From: Zygnema cylindricum
Lineage: Eukaryota; Streptophyta; Zygnematophyceae; Zygnematales; Zygnemataceae
DNA: 64,000 nucleotides
Assembly: GCA_037447655.1 (NCBI GenBank)
Contig: JBBHKE010001280.1
Coordinates: 1 to 64,000, forward strand
Reading direction: 5' to 3'
Shown here: in pieces, positions 51,901-62,596 of the stretch
Layout of the letters: each line of letters begins with the position of its first letter
Numbering within the stretch: position 1 is the stretch's first letter
The notes under the pieces: generated by a model
The model's input: the letters and a program-made list of their open reading frames with translations, nothing else
What the model was told of the DNA's origin: nothing
Databases searched by the model: none
Program-made: the position numbers and the translations under genes

Positions 51901-52254
51901 TAACATATAGTATAGGAAGATAGAAGGGACATAGGTATGATAAAAATAAATAAAAAAATGAATTCGTTGTACCACACAATGCAGTGTCGAGGGACAATTG
52001 AATATAGACTTACTGATATCCAGACGAAGTTGTACCGCCAAGATTTGATCACTAACTTGCTTAACAAGGCTTGAACTGGCCAAATGCTGCGCATAAGGTG
52101 AGGAGGAGTTCTCAAGTATATACTGGCACTGTGAAATAAGCTCAACATTCACCGAAAAACACTGAAGAGTCTGCTCTGCATGTGATCTTTCAGCTGGATC
52201 TCGGGAGTTGTAAAGTCTTTCACAAAGAGTCTCAAGCTGCGTCAAGCTCTCCAT
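36927..52254 (-). CDS. XPO7: Exportin-7 (importin-beta superfamily nuclear transport receptor)
   Basis: 28 minus-strand exons join in phase into 1051 residues, as expected for exportin-7. Exons (5' to 3'): 52254-52014, 51817-51660, 51180-51115, 50832-50715, 50528-50419, 49968-49873, 49180-49057, 48839-48772, 48493-48407, 47577-47425, 46804-46709, 46440-46381, 46040-45922, 45529-45442, 45274-45170, 44815-44711, 44168-44116, 43835-43772, 43353-43219, 42863-42751, 42385-42292, 41731-41512, 41144-41014, 40776-40630, 39072-38944, 38494-38396, 37587-37549, 37064-36927. The N-terminus (ESLTQLETLCERLYNSRDPA) opens the RanGTP-binding importin-beta N domain; HEAT repeats follow. Diagnostic blocks are CLSFDFVGTSLDESSEDLG, LASVRRSLFSGETERLKFL, RLTFDSSSPNGILLFREVSK, FEDCANQWSLSRPMLSLIL and, near the end, PKNRDKFTQNLTVFRHDF. 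It carries cargo between nucleus and cytoplasm with Ran. The start is the first ATG before the conserved N-terminus; an in-frame TTG upstream is unlikely to be used. Largest intron 39073-40629. No frameshifts; it appears functional. Confidence 0.97.
37107..37350. repeat. 19-bp minisatellite in exportin-7 intron 27
   Basis: About 12 tandem copies of a unit like GACAAAAGACGATTCTGGA, alternating with variants (AAGAAGATTC, TTCTAGAGAC and a shortened unit lacking ACAAAAG). It lies between exons 27 and 28 (37065-37548), starting ~40 bases beyond the acceptor side of the last coding exon. It makes all minus-strand frames open with repeated SFVSRI/FCLQN words, which are not coding. Confidence 0.93.
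50120..50317. repeat. Tandem duplication (unit 102 bp) in exportin-7 intron 5
   Basis: Two nearly identical adjacent copies start at 50120 and 50222; they match for ~94 bases and then diverge. A more diverged third relative seems to precede them at ~49975-50075 (shared words AGGCACAATC, TGCA, TTTAGTTCAA). They sit inside the intron between exons 5 and 6. Confidence 0.9.
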
Positions 52255-53285
52255 CTTCTTCAAATGTGCATCAGCATGACAGTAGAGTCCGCTTGTTCCC
52301 TGTCGAATACCACCTTCGTATTAATTGCTAGTTTGCTGTACATTAGAAGGAGAATGCAATGCAGCTCTGCAAAAGAGCGTCAGCAACTATTTGAACAAAA
52401 AAAAAAAAACTATCTCCAAAAAGCGACTTCGCAGATATAGATTCTATAGCTATGAGCTATCAAGCAACCTCCGTTCACCTTCCTTACCCTGCTGACTGTG
52501 CTGCGTTAATCCTCCATCATCTGCTAGCCAGAAACACTAGCTAATTTTGTATAGCAATTTTTACAGTGCCAAAAAGTGAGAATGACGATATGCCGACGAA
52601 CGACGAAGCCTCGGTTGTCGATTCCACCGATTTTATCAGGGGAGTCTCAAATATCGAGCTTGCTTACCATCGACCGTGGAGGGAGTCCACGTGTCCTTGT
52701 TTTGGCCGTTTACTTGGCCCATTCCCTTCCCTTATGTATTTTTTGAATGTACGGATGTCCCGACGGTCATACGGTACGGTTGTAGTACTAAAGTGCACTA
52801 CAACGCTAATAAGAGTTGGTGAAATATTAGTGGTAAACTGGTAAAGCCTCAAAGGTGATTTTCCATGAAAGGAAATCAAATGAAAAGTACAACCAAAATT
52901 TACAGGTTTTCAGGTCAATGGTGCATGCATGTTTTGCAAAAACATGTTTACGGTTTATGGGAAATTTCTATCATAAACCAGTATGCGGGCAAAGCTGCTT
53001 TTTTTTCGAGTACTGTAAAGTGTATCGGAAAATCCACAACCAATGGAAAATGGCAACGAGATTGACGTCGGCGTCAAAGATCTTCGTGGAGAAAACAAAA
53101 GGCGTGGGACAGACGCAAGTCAAGTACGTCAACTTTGATGGATAACATTTGATGTACGGACATCTTATCGATTCTAATTGGTCGATGTTTTTACGTGGCA
53201 CTTTGTATAAGTGACACGTTTTTTCCTTTGCTTGCCCGTGGATTGGTGTATTAAACTCAACGGGTCTCCGTGTCAGAGTACTACA
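52255..53285. other. Exportin-7 upstream region
   Basis: About 1 kb upstream of the exportin-7 start codon, with only short domainless frames. The promoter and 5' untranslated region of the minus-strand gene must be in its first few hundred bases; the right edge is the 8-bp duplication of a hAT-like element. Confidence 0.5.
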
Positions 53286-53293
53286 GTAGAAAC

Positions 53294-53937
53294 CATAGTT
53301 CAAAAGTAGGTGAAAGTAGGCCCATACAGTATGCCTATTGTATGCAAAACATACAATATGCCCTTAATACCCATATTGTATTGGTCGAAAAATGAAAAAA
53401 AAGGTTAAGAGGGTTGAGTTGCACATCGATCGATAGAGAATTAAACGGCATGTCTAAATTTTGAAAAAAAATCGGACAAAAAATATTTTTTCTGTGAATT
53501 GAGAGGTTTTTTTTTATTTCAACCGTCAGATTTAGACGATCGGACGGTCTCTGATCAAAGTAGCGATCTTAAGAAGATCACATGAAAAGCCCATTACACA
53601 ACTTCCGATAGGACAATTTGTCATATTAGCGTCTGCAATTTTGAAGGCCACACTAAATAAAGCCTCAAATTGACCAACCAGGTTGCCCGTCCGCGTTTTT
53701 TTTTTTTTTTTTTCGGGGTTTTTTTTCCGGCGGAATGTCATCCTACGCCGCGTCAGTTCGCTAAAAAATTTCGTCAGGTGGCGTGCGCTGTACTATGATC
53801 ATACGTCATATTCGTACGATCGTACAAGAGTGTCCGCAACTCACACCCATACAATATGCCTACTCTACGCGAGTTTAGTGCCAAGTTTTGTGCGCCTACC
53901 AAAGGCCTACCATAAAAACGCCTACTTTTGAACTATG
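53294..53937. mobile_element. hAT-like MITE (family B) with perfect 8-bp target duplication
   Basis: Ends CATAGTTCAAAAGTAGG and CCTACTTTTGAACTATG are inverted repeats. The flanks are identical: GTAGAAAC at 53286-53293 and 53938-53945. The 644-bp interior shares long blocks with the copies at 30849 and 15515 and has no transposase frame. This and the 15515 copy together establish the 8-bp rule for the family. Confidence 0.95.
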
Positions 53938-53947
53938 GTAGAAACGC

Positions 53948-54005
53948 TACACCACCCATCGCTATTAGAGTTAACAACACTAATACAGTACATTTTTAGC
54001 TGTAC
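53948..54005. mobile_element. Family A-like left end
   Basis: TACACCACCCATCGCTATTA at 53948 is a diverged family A end followed by the usual GAGTTAACAACACTAAT-type interior. It begins two bases after the target duplication of the hAT-like copy. No clear right end is found downstream, so the copy is truncated or decayed, and the end given is only where similarity fades. Confidence 0.55.
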
Positions 54006-55887
54006 TGTAGCGACATTTTTTGTCCGAAAATCATAGAATAGTATTAGCAACTCTATTTAAGGAGGATGAGCACAGCATTGTCTATATCGGAAAAATTGCC
54101 AACAATTTCGGTTTTGTTTCAATATCGGAAAATTTAAAAATCGATATTTAGCGGTTCAAAAAGTGGCAACAGTTTTATAACCGGCATCCAATCTAGTGAT
54201 CTACTGTACTGTACCTCTGATTCACTTCCCTCCCGCCCTAGTTAGTTGGCATTACTGTAGTTAGTTGGCATCGCCCTCTCTACCCTCTCTGTCCCTCGCC
54301 AACCTATCATTTCCTCTCCTCTGTCTCCTTCAGCCTCAAACTTCCTCTCCTTTCCTTGCCTTGCTTCAGCTCGTTTCTGCTCGACCGTTCTTTGTGCTGG
54401 CTATCCCCTCTGTTTTTCCTCACTATCTCACGCTTTCTCAATACATTTCCCTTTGTTTTTCCGCCCTTCTTTTCCGTATCAATGCGCTCTACTGCTCCTG
54501 CGTCTCTCCATTTTTCTTGATGTTTGGGGCAAAGAATGAGATCCACGTGGCAGCCGTCCACGTGCGATGAGACTCCGTCTGGATTAGGCAGAGGAGAGAA
54601 GCTTGAAAACCTCCAATTGAGAATGTGTATGAGACAGGGCGAATTGGATGGATGGTATTACATCTGAAATAGCATTGGACCTGAATGGTGAGGGCAAATG
54701 AATCAGTGTGGAAGATAGTTTGGAATAAGTGACATGCTTGTAATTTTATGAAATTCTTGCATCAGCCGGAATCCTAGTGTACACGTCAAATAGTGTGGTT
54801 TTGCTAAGAATTACACTGGATTATACCAGCAGAAACCTGCAAACTTACTTGGATCCAAGGTTCGTTCTTTCCTTTTGCCCTCATTTATCTTAACTACTTT
54901 AGGAAGGCATTTTAATAACTCCAACACAGCTTGTTGAAATCCCTGCAGATGTTTTAGTGTTAGGGTGTTTTTCCTTTTTTCTGTACCAAATTTTGCCTCT
55001 GTTTTACATTGCAAAAGACAAGTTCCGAACTTGGTAGTCAATTTGCATTTACCGCTACTTTCAAAGCTTTCCATTTTCCTAGTGAATCGCAAGTGGAACT
55101 TTTTTTTGGGAGATAAAAGCAGGCATTTGTGTTGGAACCACAGAAAAAAATTACCGTATTTTACCACGTATTATACGCACAAAAGGAGGAAAATAGGTGT
55201 AGTGCGCCAAGACTCTTAGGGGATTATGCCCAATTTATCCCTCTTGTGCATATGATACGGCGTAAAATGCGGTGTTTTTGTTTTATGGTTGGAACGTATA
55301 CTTTGGGAGGCAAAAGTGGAGAAATGCATATACTTTGGAACCTTCGTGGATTTTACTGTTATGCAATCAAGGAAGTAGTACAATAGGTGTATCAAATTTT
55401 TGCTAGTCACTAGTGTTCACTGGGAATGCAGAAGTGGATTCTTTGAAAGGGTTTTATTTTCAATCCTAGACGTTTACTTCTCTTATCCGCTGTTTATGTA
55501 CTTTTCTATCGGATTTTTTTTGGATATTGTTATGGCTACACTTTTTATGTTTGTCAATGTGTAATGTGGAATCCTGTTAATTATTCCAAATGGAAAACGC
55601 TTTGGTTTTGTTTTCTACGTAAGAGCCTGTGGAAACATGTTGCAGTTCACAAAAAGACAAAGTTGCATGTAGTTACAAATGGGGTTCATGCAGCTGAAGG
55701 TCAAGAGATTTTCAAGAAACTCTCAGCTTCTTTTCAATTTATTTGATGTACCAGGCCAATGAACAAAGTAATGTTGCCTCTCTTGACTGCTTAGAGAATG
55801 TGCAATAATGTGACTTATTGATGCAAAGGGTTAAGGTGCTGCAGAAAAAGGTTCTGGAATCAATCACCAGAAGCAGCTGACTGAGGA
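54006..55887. other. Upstream region of the methyltransferase gene
   Basis: A pyrimidine-rich stretch (about 54270-54520) makes an open frame of 101 codons with no domain. The region contains the fold-back MITE at 55152-55274. A 5' untranslated exon of the methyltransferase is possible but not placed. Confidence 0.5.
55152..55274. mobile_element. Fold-back MITE (family E), ~123 bp
   Basis: The first ~37 bases (TACCGTATTTTACCACGTAT onward) are an imperfect inverted repeat of the last ~37 (ending CGGCGTAAAATGCGGTG), leaving a ~50-bp loop. It differs in sequence from families A, B and C and occurs once here, ~610 bp upstream of the methyltransferase start. The target duplication is unclear because both flanks are A/T runs. 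Confidence 0.75.
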
Positions 55888-57018
55888 ATGGGGGCAAACA
55901 AACGCAAGTGGAAAGTTAGCCTTTTGCAGCTTTTACTCGTTTTCACTATTGGCATCCTCTACATTCGCTTAATCTCCGGTATTTTCCGCCTCCAAAGTGC
56001 GAGAGAATGCCAGGCTTCAAAAGATGAGGATGTTGTTCTGCAAGACTCTTTACTTGGTTGCTCAGTAGAGCTTTTTCAGCGGAAGTCTGTAACTGGGACA
56101 GCAGCTCAAGTGAACAGAGAAAAGGAGAAGGCGTACACTGTTGATGATTGGAGAAAATCTTTGGGAGAGTGCACGGCTTCTGATCCGGATCTCAAGCAGT
56201 ATGTAAAGTATGACCCGCATTCAGATTGTCCTGATGATTGGCCAACAGTAGAAGACTTAATATGGAAGGAAAACTGCCAGAGTCTTCCTAGGAGGAAGTG
56301 TTTTGCCGCAATGCCAGAGACATACACGGAGCCATACTCATTTTCGGAGGCATTATGGAGAACACCTGATAAAGAGAATGTTCGATGGGACCATTACGAA
56401 TGTAAAAGTTTTGAATGTCTTGCGTCTCGTAAGGGAGGCGAGGTTTTCCAGTTAGAAAAGGAGAAAGGGCGTTGGCATCATGGAAGGCATGTGGGCCGTC
56501 AAACGGTTTTTGATGTACAAACAGTACTTGCACTCAAAGAAGGGAGCATAAGGATAGGGCTGGACATAGGAGGGGGGGCTGGATTCTTTGCAGCACAAAT
56601 GGCTGCTCATAACGTAACTGTCGTAACCACAAGTATGAATGAAGGTGTGCCACTGTTAGAGACTCTGGCCCTTAGAGGCCTGATAGGATTGCAGTTGTCT
56701 TCCAAGGCAAGACTGCCTTTTTTTGATAATAGCATGGATATTTTGCATAGTAGACGAAGTGTCAACTCGTTGTCACCCAAAGAGTTTGAATCTGTTTTGT
56801 TCGACTGGGATAGAGTGCTTCGTCCCGGTGGGATCCTTTGGATAGAGGAATTCCAGCAGAGAGAGTATATTCTAGAGGATTACTTGATCAGGATTCATTT
56901 GTTGGAATACACCGTACATCAATGGATTTCTGAGGTTATTAAGGAGAAGGACAGACGTATAAATCAGCTTACGCTTGTCCTCGAGAAGCCTCTTCATCGA
57001 GTTTCTATGACAGTTTGA
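55888..57018 (+). CDS. Membrane-anchored plant-type SAM-dependent methyltransferase
   Basis: Single-exon frame of 376 residues. Residues 1-10 are basic and ~12-33 (LLQLLLVFTIGILYIRLI) form one membrane segment: a type II anchor as in Golgi/endomembrane proteins. A Cys-rich stem follows (Cys95, 114, 130, 138, 172, 177), then a RWHHGRH motif at 195-201. The Rossmann methyltransferase domain has motif I IGLDIGGGAGFFAAQ (223-237), the ARLPFFDNSMDILHSR acidic-loop region (274-289) and LRPGGILWIEEF (311-322). The arrangement matches the plant family that includes the probable methyltransferase At1g29790, whose acceptor is not established. One glycosylation sequon, NVT, is at 242. The start is the first ATG, placing the anchor at the N-terminus; no intron is needed. 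Confidence 0.92.
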   Translation: MGANKRKWKVSLLQLLLVFTIGILYIRLISGIFRLQSARECQASKDEDVVLQDSLLGCSVELFQRKSVTGTAAQVNREKEKAYTVDDWRKSLGECTASDPDLKQYVKYDPHSDCPDDWPTVEDLIWKENCQSLPRRKCFAAMPETYTEPYSFSEALWRTPDKENVRWDHYECKSFECLASRKGGEVFQLEKEKGRWHHGRHVGRQTVFDVQTVLALKEGSIRIGLDIGGGAGFFAAQMAAHNVTVVTTSMNEGVPLLETLALRGLIGLQLSSKARLPFFDNSMDILHSRRSVNSLSPKEFESVLFDWDRVLRPGGILWIEEFQQREYILEDYLIRIHLLEYTVHQWISEVIKEKDRRINQLTLVLEKPLHRVSMTV

Positions 57019-58758
57019 AAATGATGTAAAATTCTGTCTAGAATGCCAAATGAGGTAAATGTTCTTCTCTAGCATTATCAGACGTTGTTTGATTTGTATG
57101 ATCTGAAATTTTTGATCTTTAGTTACGTAAGAAAGATAGGACCGTACAACTGGAAATTTAATGGTCTTATCCTTTTTCCAATTTGTAATTACCAATTTCC
57201 TTAGAGAGTCCTTGATGGCCCAAGGCGAAAAATGCAAAACCCATTGGTTTTATTAGTTTCATTTTGGGTGTTTTTCTTTTTTTCCCTTGGTTGTTTAACC
57301 TTGTGAGTTGCAGTTAGCTTTTGATTAGGGTTGGTCATGTGTCCTCGTCACGTGAGATTTATTAGCCACTAGAGAGTTACTCTTAAGGTTTTTACCAGTA
57401 GTTACAAACCTGTCATCATCGTTTCATCGATTTTGAGTCACGAGCATAGAATTTGCTCCTGAAACTAAAAGTAACATAAAAAAGGTTAAGAGATTGACTT
57501 AAAACTCCGCACCTTGAATAGATTTTCAGGTGTTCATCTTTGTGTCAGATAAACATTTAGGGCTTGGTAGATGAGACATGAGACTATTTATGATGTCTTC
57601 GAAATCTAAAAGTGTGATAGCTAATTAAGGTGACTGGTCCTTGTTGGTCCTAGAAGTGTTGTCTTACTGGCTTGTAGATAGTCGTTGCTGATCCTTTACA
57701 AAACTATTATATCAGCATTGAGAAATTTCAGGCTTAGACGCCATCAGCGGCAAAGTAGGTATAATTTCCTTGATAATTCTACCTGTAGAGCTTGAGAAAT
57801 CTACCTGCCTTCTGCACACAGCTGATTTGGCCACACCTGGGCACCACAGGCTGTGTATTAGTCTCGGTCAAGGGTTATTGTCTTGTAAATTGTCTAGAAG
57901 TGATCTTGGTCTTAGACTGATATTTATGTTTCAACTCCATTATTCATTCAGAACACAGATGTTCACAACCGTTCAAAAGAACATATAGTAGACTAATAAT
58001 GACGCTTGTTGAGCGCTCAAATGTTTTCCCAACGCATGGTATGTGGTGTGTGTTTAACTATTTTCTCCCATCTTTTTGTCTAAACTTTACCACGTGTAAT
58101 TGTTGAAGAACAAGTGACTGTCACTTCTGGATAAGCCAATAAAGAAGAGGTAGCAGTGTCAAATTTTGCATCATGGTTTGCCATTTGTAATTACCCAATA
58201 AACGGTACTTGTTGACATCCAAAAGTGAATTTTCGATAGAATTGTACAATTTCATGAAACCGTGCAACTGCTGTATTATTAGCTTCTGTTATACAAAATA
58301 ACATCACACCTGCAATACTTGTTCAATATATCAATACAAAACACAATACATGTAAGTTGTACAAAGGGAGAACACTTTTAAGTACACAATGTAAGTTGAA
58401 AAACGGTAGAGTAGGCATTGCAACTTAACTCTGATGACGACGTAGACCACTTGTGGCAGTAGTCTGTAACCTAAACGGCAAACCGATTGTCAAAAATGAT
58501 CAGTTCAGACTGCGTAGACTTGGGTTCTCTAATTTCTTTGAAGAAAGCGCGCCGCAATCCGTATGTAAACAGCCGACATATTGCATGTTGAGGGTAAACC
58601 AAAACCTTGTATCGAATATCGAGAAAAAGTAAATTACTAATTTTCATTGAAAAGAAAAGGGAAAACCCCCAAGCCGAACAAGTGCATACATGCTTGTTAC
58701 ATACGCAAACCAGACCTCTTCAGAACTTAAAACGACTACAACACACAAAATTCACGTG
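57019..58758. other. Intergenic between convergent genes
   Basis: 1.7 kb with no gene recognised. It holds the 3' ends of the methyltransferase (+) and the small conserved gene (-). A 72-codon frame (57770-57988) has no support. Confidence 0.55.
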
Positions 58759-61367
58759 TTAAACATTTCCTCCACCGCGGTCAGATAATTTAGGATTGTG
58801 TTCGCCCTCCTTTCTAGCCGCCAGTGCCAAACCTTCCTGGTATCCAACAACGAATTCCTTCACAGCGTCACGATAAGCAGAAGCTCTTGCGAGATAAATT
58901 CGTTGCAGGAAAGGCTTCATTCCCTTAGCTCCTGATTTTGCAGCCACGGCTGTTAAGGCAAGAAAAGGTACACATGTCAGGAAGCCTGCCTTTCAGAAAC
59001 AACTAATACAGAAAAAATGCTAAGCATCCATGCTTCTTGCTCCTAAAATAGGCATTCACATGCACGCCAAGTCTTTCACGCTGGGACCAAAACAATGCTT
59101 GTTCTCTAACATGATTGTGTGTTACATTTCCAACACTGCAAGAGCCCAATTCGAACGAGATAATAGATCGCATTGCACACATTTAAAGCATCTATAGTAA
59201 ACCGTGAATCGCTATTAGCATTAAGCAATAAATAGCGGGTTTCTTTTAGTGCTGTTAATTCTTAGGTACGAGTGACGTGGACGACTCTAAACATTTTACC
59301 CAATTAGCGATAGAAAAAAACAAAGAGTATTATTAACACATTCTTACATTCTGCAGGTCGAAAAAAGAGCGGAACAGAAAACGCTACTTAGTGCTTCACG
59401 ATGTACCTGTCAGAGATCAACGCAGAACCTTTGAGTAGCATTTGGCCCGGTTCGGTTCGGTTTCATTTTGGACCAAACAGTGACCGGGTTTGGAAATTCT
59501 CAACCAAACTAAACGTTGGATATCATCAAACCGAACCGCTAACCCACTAAACCGTTCATATTACTCCATAAACCTTTGTATTCATTTAAGGGCTTAGCCA
59601 AAACAGGGCATTTTTCGGTCCAAAATAAGGTTGTTTAGCAAAATGCAATGTACAGGAAAGATAGACCATAGAAAGCTCAATAATAGCAATAGATCGTGCA
59701 GGCCACTTTTTTTGTTTCGCGTGTAATTTAAAGGAAGGAAAAAAACAGCAAAATCTACGGAAACTGCCAATGGAAAAATTGAAATTTTTTGAAATGGGTA
59801 AAATAACTGTAACAAAACAATTTTCAAATATTTTTGTATTTCCCGTATTTGTCATCCTTTTGTTGCCTCAAGCCATGTGTCGAGCTGTGATTGGCCGAAA
59901 ATTTGAACCGAGTCATCACATTGGGCTCACAATGGGTCCATCGTGCTTTACGACCTTACTTTGGACTGAAAGTGCCAGAATGGTGCTAAGCTCTACCAAA
60001 GAGGAATTACGGAAGCAATTTGTACAATCGGCGTACTTTTTTCCGTACAACTTTCGTTTTTTTTTCATATTTTATTTGGTACATTTATTATACGTATATG
60101 TGTACCTTTGACCGTACATTCGTAAAACGGTTCAAACCGGGTTCAGTCTGATAGAACCGAGCAGAACGGTTTCTAAGATCGTTTGAACCGAACCAAACCG
60201 TTTTAAACCGGGTTCGAAAAGACAAAGTGAACCGCTAAAAACTAGGTTTAGTTACCTTCAGCTTACTTTCACCCTAAATCGGCTAAGTGCCACCTTTGAC
60301 GATGTCAATTTATCACTTATCAACAACAAACGATTGTGTTCAGATTGATACGAAAATTATTCGTGAGTTTTCCCATCCCACATAGCTTTTTTCATTTCAA
60401 TAAATTGAAACAAAACTTTGCTCACCTAAATCCTCCATCAATGTGGATTGTCCCTCCTCTATATTCCTTTCGCTCTCTTTCGCCTCCATCTTCCTCTCTG
60501 CCTCCTCTTGTAGAGCATGTCTGGGATCCTTTATGGGCCCTCTCCAACTCGCCAGGTAGTCTCGCCATGCTCTCCGAAAAACCTATGAAATAGAGACGAT
60601 AAGAAACAAGAACCCACATAAAGCCCGAAAAAAACAAAACAAAATAAGCACCTAACTCATTAAACGGACAAGTCAGTCACAAGACGTCACCATTTATCAG
60701 CAGATAATGACAAGAAACACAGTCACTTACATGTGACACGACAGCAATAAATGCCATCATGTGATAGAATCCAAAATTTCCACGAACACCATAATAAGCT
60801 ATATAAGCTTTAGGTTTTCTAGTTTTCTTATATGTAGTGTGATGTACACAACGAGATGAGAAAAGAATGTGTCTACTATACTTTAGAAAATCCTGGAATC
60901 ATGGGCGCCTACCTTGCATTTACTTGTAATCAGTTTGAAATTCAGCCCATTTTACTGCTCTTTTTTTTTTTTCATTTCCTCTTAAAAAACAAAAACCGAT
61001 TTTGTACAGGAGTTGCATCATGACAAGTGAGGGAAAACGGAAAACTACACTATCCAATGATATTTCTGATTAGGTTAAGTTTGACAAATGTAGACCACAC
61101 TATCAAAAAGTAAGAGATAATGCATGCAGCGCGATCGAATCAAAAAATCAACATGGGGGGAGGGGAGAGGGAGAGGGGGAGGGGAGGGAGGAGAGGAGGA
61201 GGGGGGAGGGGGAGTGAGAAAGGATGGATTGGTCAAAGCCTGTAAGTCAGTTTGCGATTCTGGGAGGCCAATGAGGGAGGGTCGGGAAGGGACGAAGGCC
61301 ATGCGATTTCTCGAAAATCATGTCGGAAATAATGGATGATTTTCCTTGAAGCATTTCTCCACTTCAT
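58759..61367 (-). CDS. Conserved small plant-type protein, function unknown
   Basis: Three minus-strand exons: ~61367-61240, 60582-60426 and 58949-58759. Exon 1 encodes MKWRNASRKI then HDFREIAWPSSLPDPPS and RKLTYR. Exon 2 starts VFRRAWRDYLASWRGP and ends STLMEDL. Exon 3 continues AVAAKSGAKGMKPFLQRIYL, ASAYRDAVKEFVVGYQEGL and the stop at 58759. The order 'F.EIAWPSSLPDPP ... LA.AA..G...L.P.LQR.Y..RA.AYRDA...F..GYQEG' is one I recall from small plant proteins without known function. The basic amphipathic N-terminus would suit mitochondrial targeting, but this is inference. The exon 2/exon 3 junction is clean GT-AG with a matching phase. The donor of exon 1 is not a clear GT (AG|GC at ~61240), so that border and the true N-terminus are uncertain; ~160 residues expected. 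Confidence 0.65.
59198..59405. mobile_element. Decayed family A MITE in intron 2 of the small conserved gene
   Basis: The left end TAAACCGTGAATCGCTATTA is a clear family A end. The right end is degraded (CTTCACGATGTA). Length ~208 bp, normal for the family; the divergence suggests an older insertion. Confidence 0.7.
59448..60217. repeat. Large inverted repeat with GGTTCGGTT-type arms
   Basis: The left arm CCCGGTTCGGTTCGGTTT (from ~59450) is matched by an inverted right arm around 60125-60217 (GAACCGAACCAAACCG, AAACCGGGTTCG). It lies in intron 2 of the minus-strand gene. It could be the remnant of a TIR element with redundant ends, or two opposed runs of simple AACCG repeat. Confidence 0.45.
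61155..61215. repeat. GGGGAG purine tract
   Basis: About 60 bases of G/A-only sequence, inside intron 1 of the small conserved gene, ~25-85 bases past its first coding exon in transcript direction (CU-rich in the transcript). Confidence 0.95.
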
Positions 61368-62136
61368 GCTCCCTATTAAAAGAAAAAAAGAAAAATGAGA
61401 AAAGAACCCTTTTTTTTTTTGGAAAAAATGAGTCATGAAAACCACCATATGCATGAAGAAAATGCAAAAGATACCTTTGTGTGTCCTCCTAGACATAGAA
61501 ATAGGGTGGAAATTAAATAGGTAGGAGATTAATTAAATAGGGTGGAATGGAAATTTAACAGAGGTAAAGCTTAAAGATAGGCTGGGAGGAATGCAATTGT
61601 GAAAGAACATCTATTGAATTCCATATCTCCAACGAAGTTGACAAAAGAAATTCTAATTACTCAAGTTAATAACATTTATTAAAGTATGCAAAGTATAAAA
61701 CTTCAAGATCTCCGGTAGGTTATTAAATATTCCAGAAATCTATATACTACAAATGTCTAAAATGCCTTTGAAAAACAAAATCTCAGGTGTAAAAATGCAC
61801 AAATGGATTTCAACACTATTTCCCTCCATCGTTCATGAAGTATTAAAAAGAAAGCCTCCAATTGTAGTGGTAAAAGTACCTTTAGAAAACTAGGCCTCCT
61901 CTTGTTGAGTCAATTGTGGATTCTGGACACCTGGCAACATTTTCTCTCTGTCTTCTCTGTCACGTCTCCGTCTCTCCCTCTGTTTTGGATAATCCACAAA
62001 AGATATTTCTCCAATCAAAATCCACCCACCACCAATCTAATAAGACCGCTATTCCACTCCCAGTTCCCCCATGTTTAAAACATTTACTATTTTAGCCATT
62101 TTTTTTAGTGCAATAAGTTAATACTTAATAAGACCA
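61368..62136. other. Intergenic, nothing recognised
   Basis: Upstream side of the minus-strand small gene. AT-rich, no open frame of interest. An upstream noncoding or short coding exon of that gene may lie here. Confidence 0.5.
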
Positions 62137-62475
62137 CTACACAATACACCTTTATTAGCATCAATGACACTATATTGGTGCCCTAATATTTACCCTCGAA
62201 CATTAAAAAGTATAAATGACACTAATTGTTTTTTTCTTAACACTAATTCTTCAAACGGTGCAAAACCAGCCACGTCATTCGGAATTGGATTAGAATTAAT
62301 AAAAACTGATATGAACCTCGCAATGGTAATTGTTTGACTCCAATAAATTAGAGTTAATAACACTAATATAAACCCCAAGCTAATGATTTCTTGACTCTAA
62401 TACATTAAAGTTAATAACACTAATATAAACCCCATGATAACAATTTCTCGACTCTAATTATGATTCACAGTGTGT
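62137..62475. mobile_element. Decayed family A element with internal tandem duplication
   Basis: The left end resembles TACACAATACACC...TTATTAGCATCA and the right end is GATTCACAGTGTGT, both weak family A ends. Between them a ~57-bp unit (GAGTTAATAACACTAATATA-type) is repeated at 62333-62389 and 62391-62446. The CTAATAACACTAAT words are typical of family A interiors, so this is probably an old expanded copy. Confidence 0.5.
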
Positions 62476-62596
62476 TCTGCTTGCAATTTTCTTTATTTAT
62501 AAAATCATTTTCTTATTTTTATCAATTGATAAGGTGTTTAAAGCAAAGATAATAAATTTTTCTTTTCATCCTTGAACGTTGTGCCTTCTTTAAAGA

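Noticed and set aside
59770-60111. 113-codon plus-strand frame
   Set aside because: Lies in an intron between the CGGTT arms; hydrophobic tail is from T-rich DNA; no domain seen.
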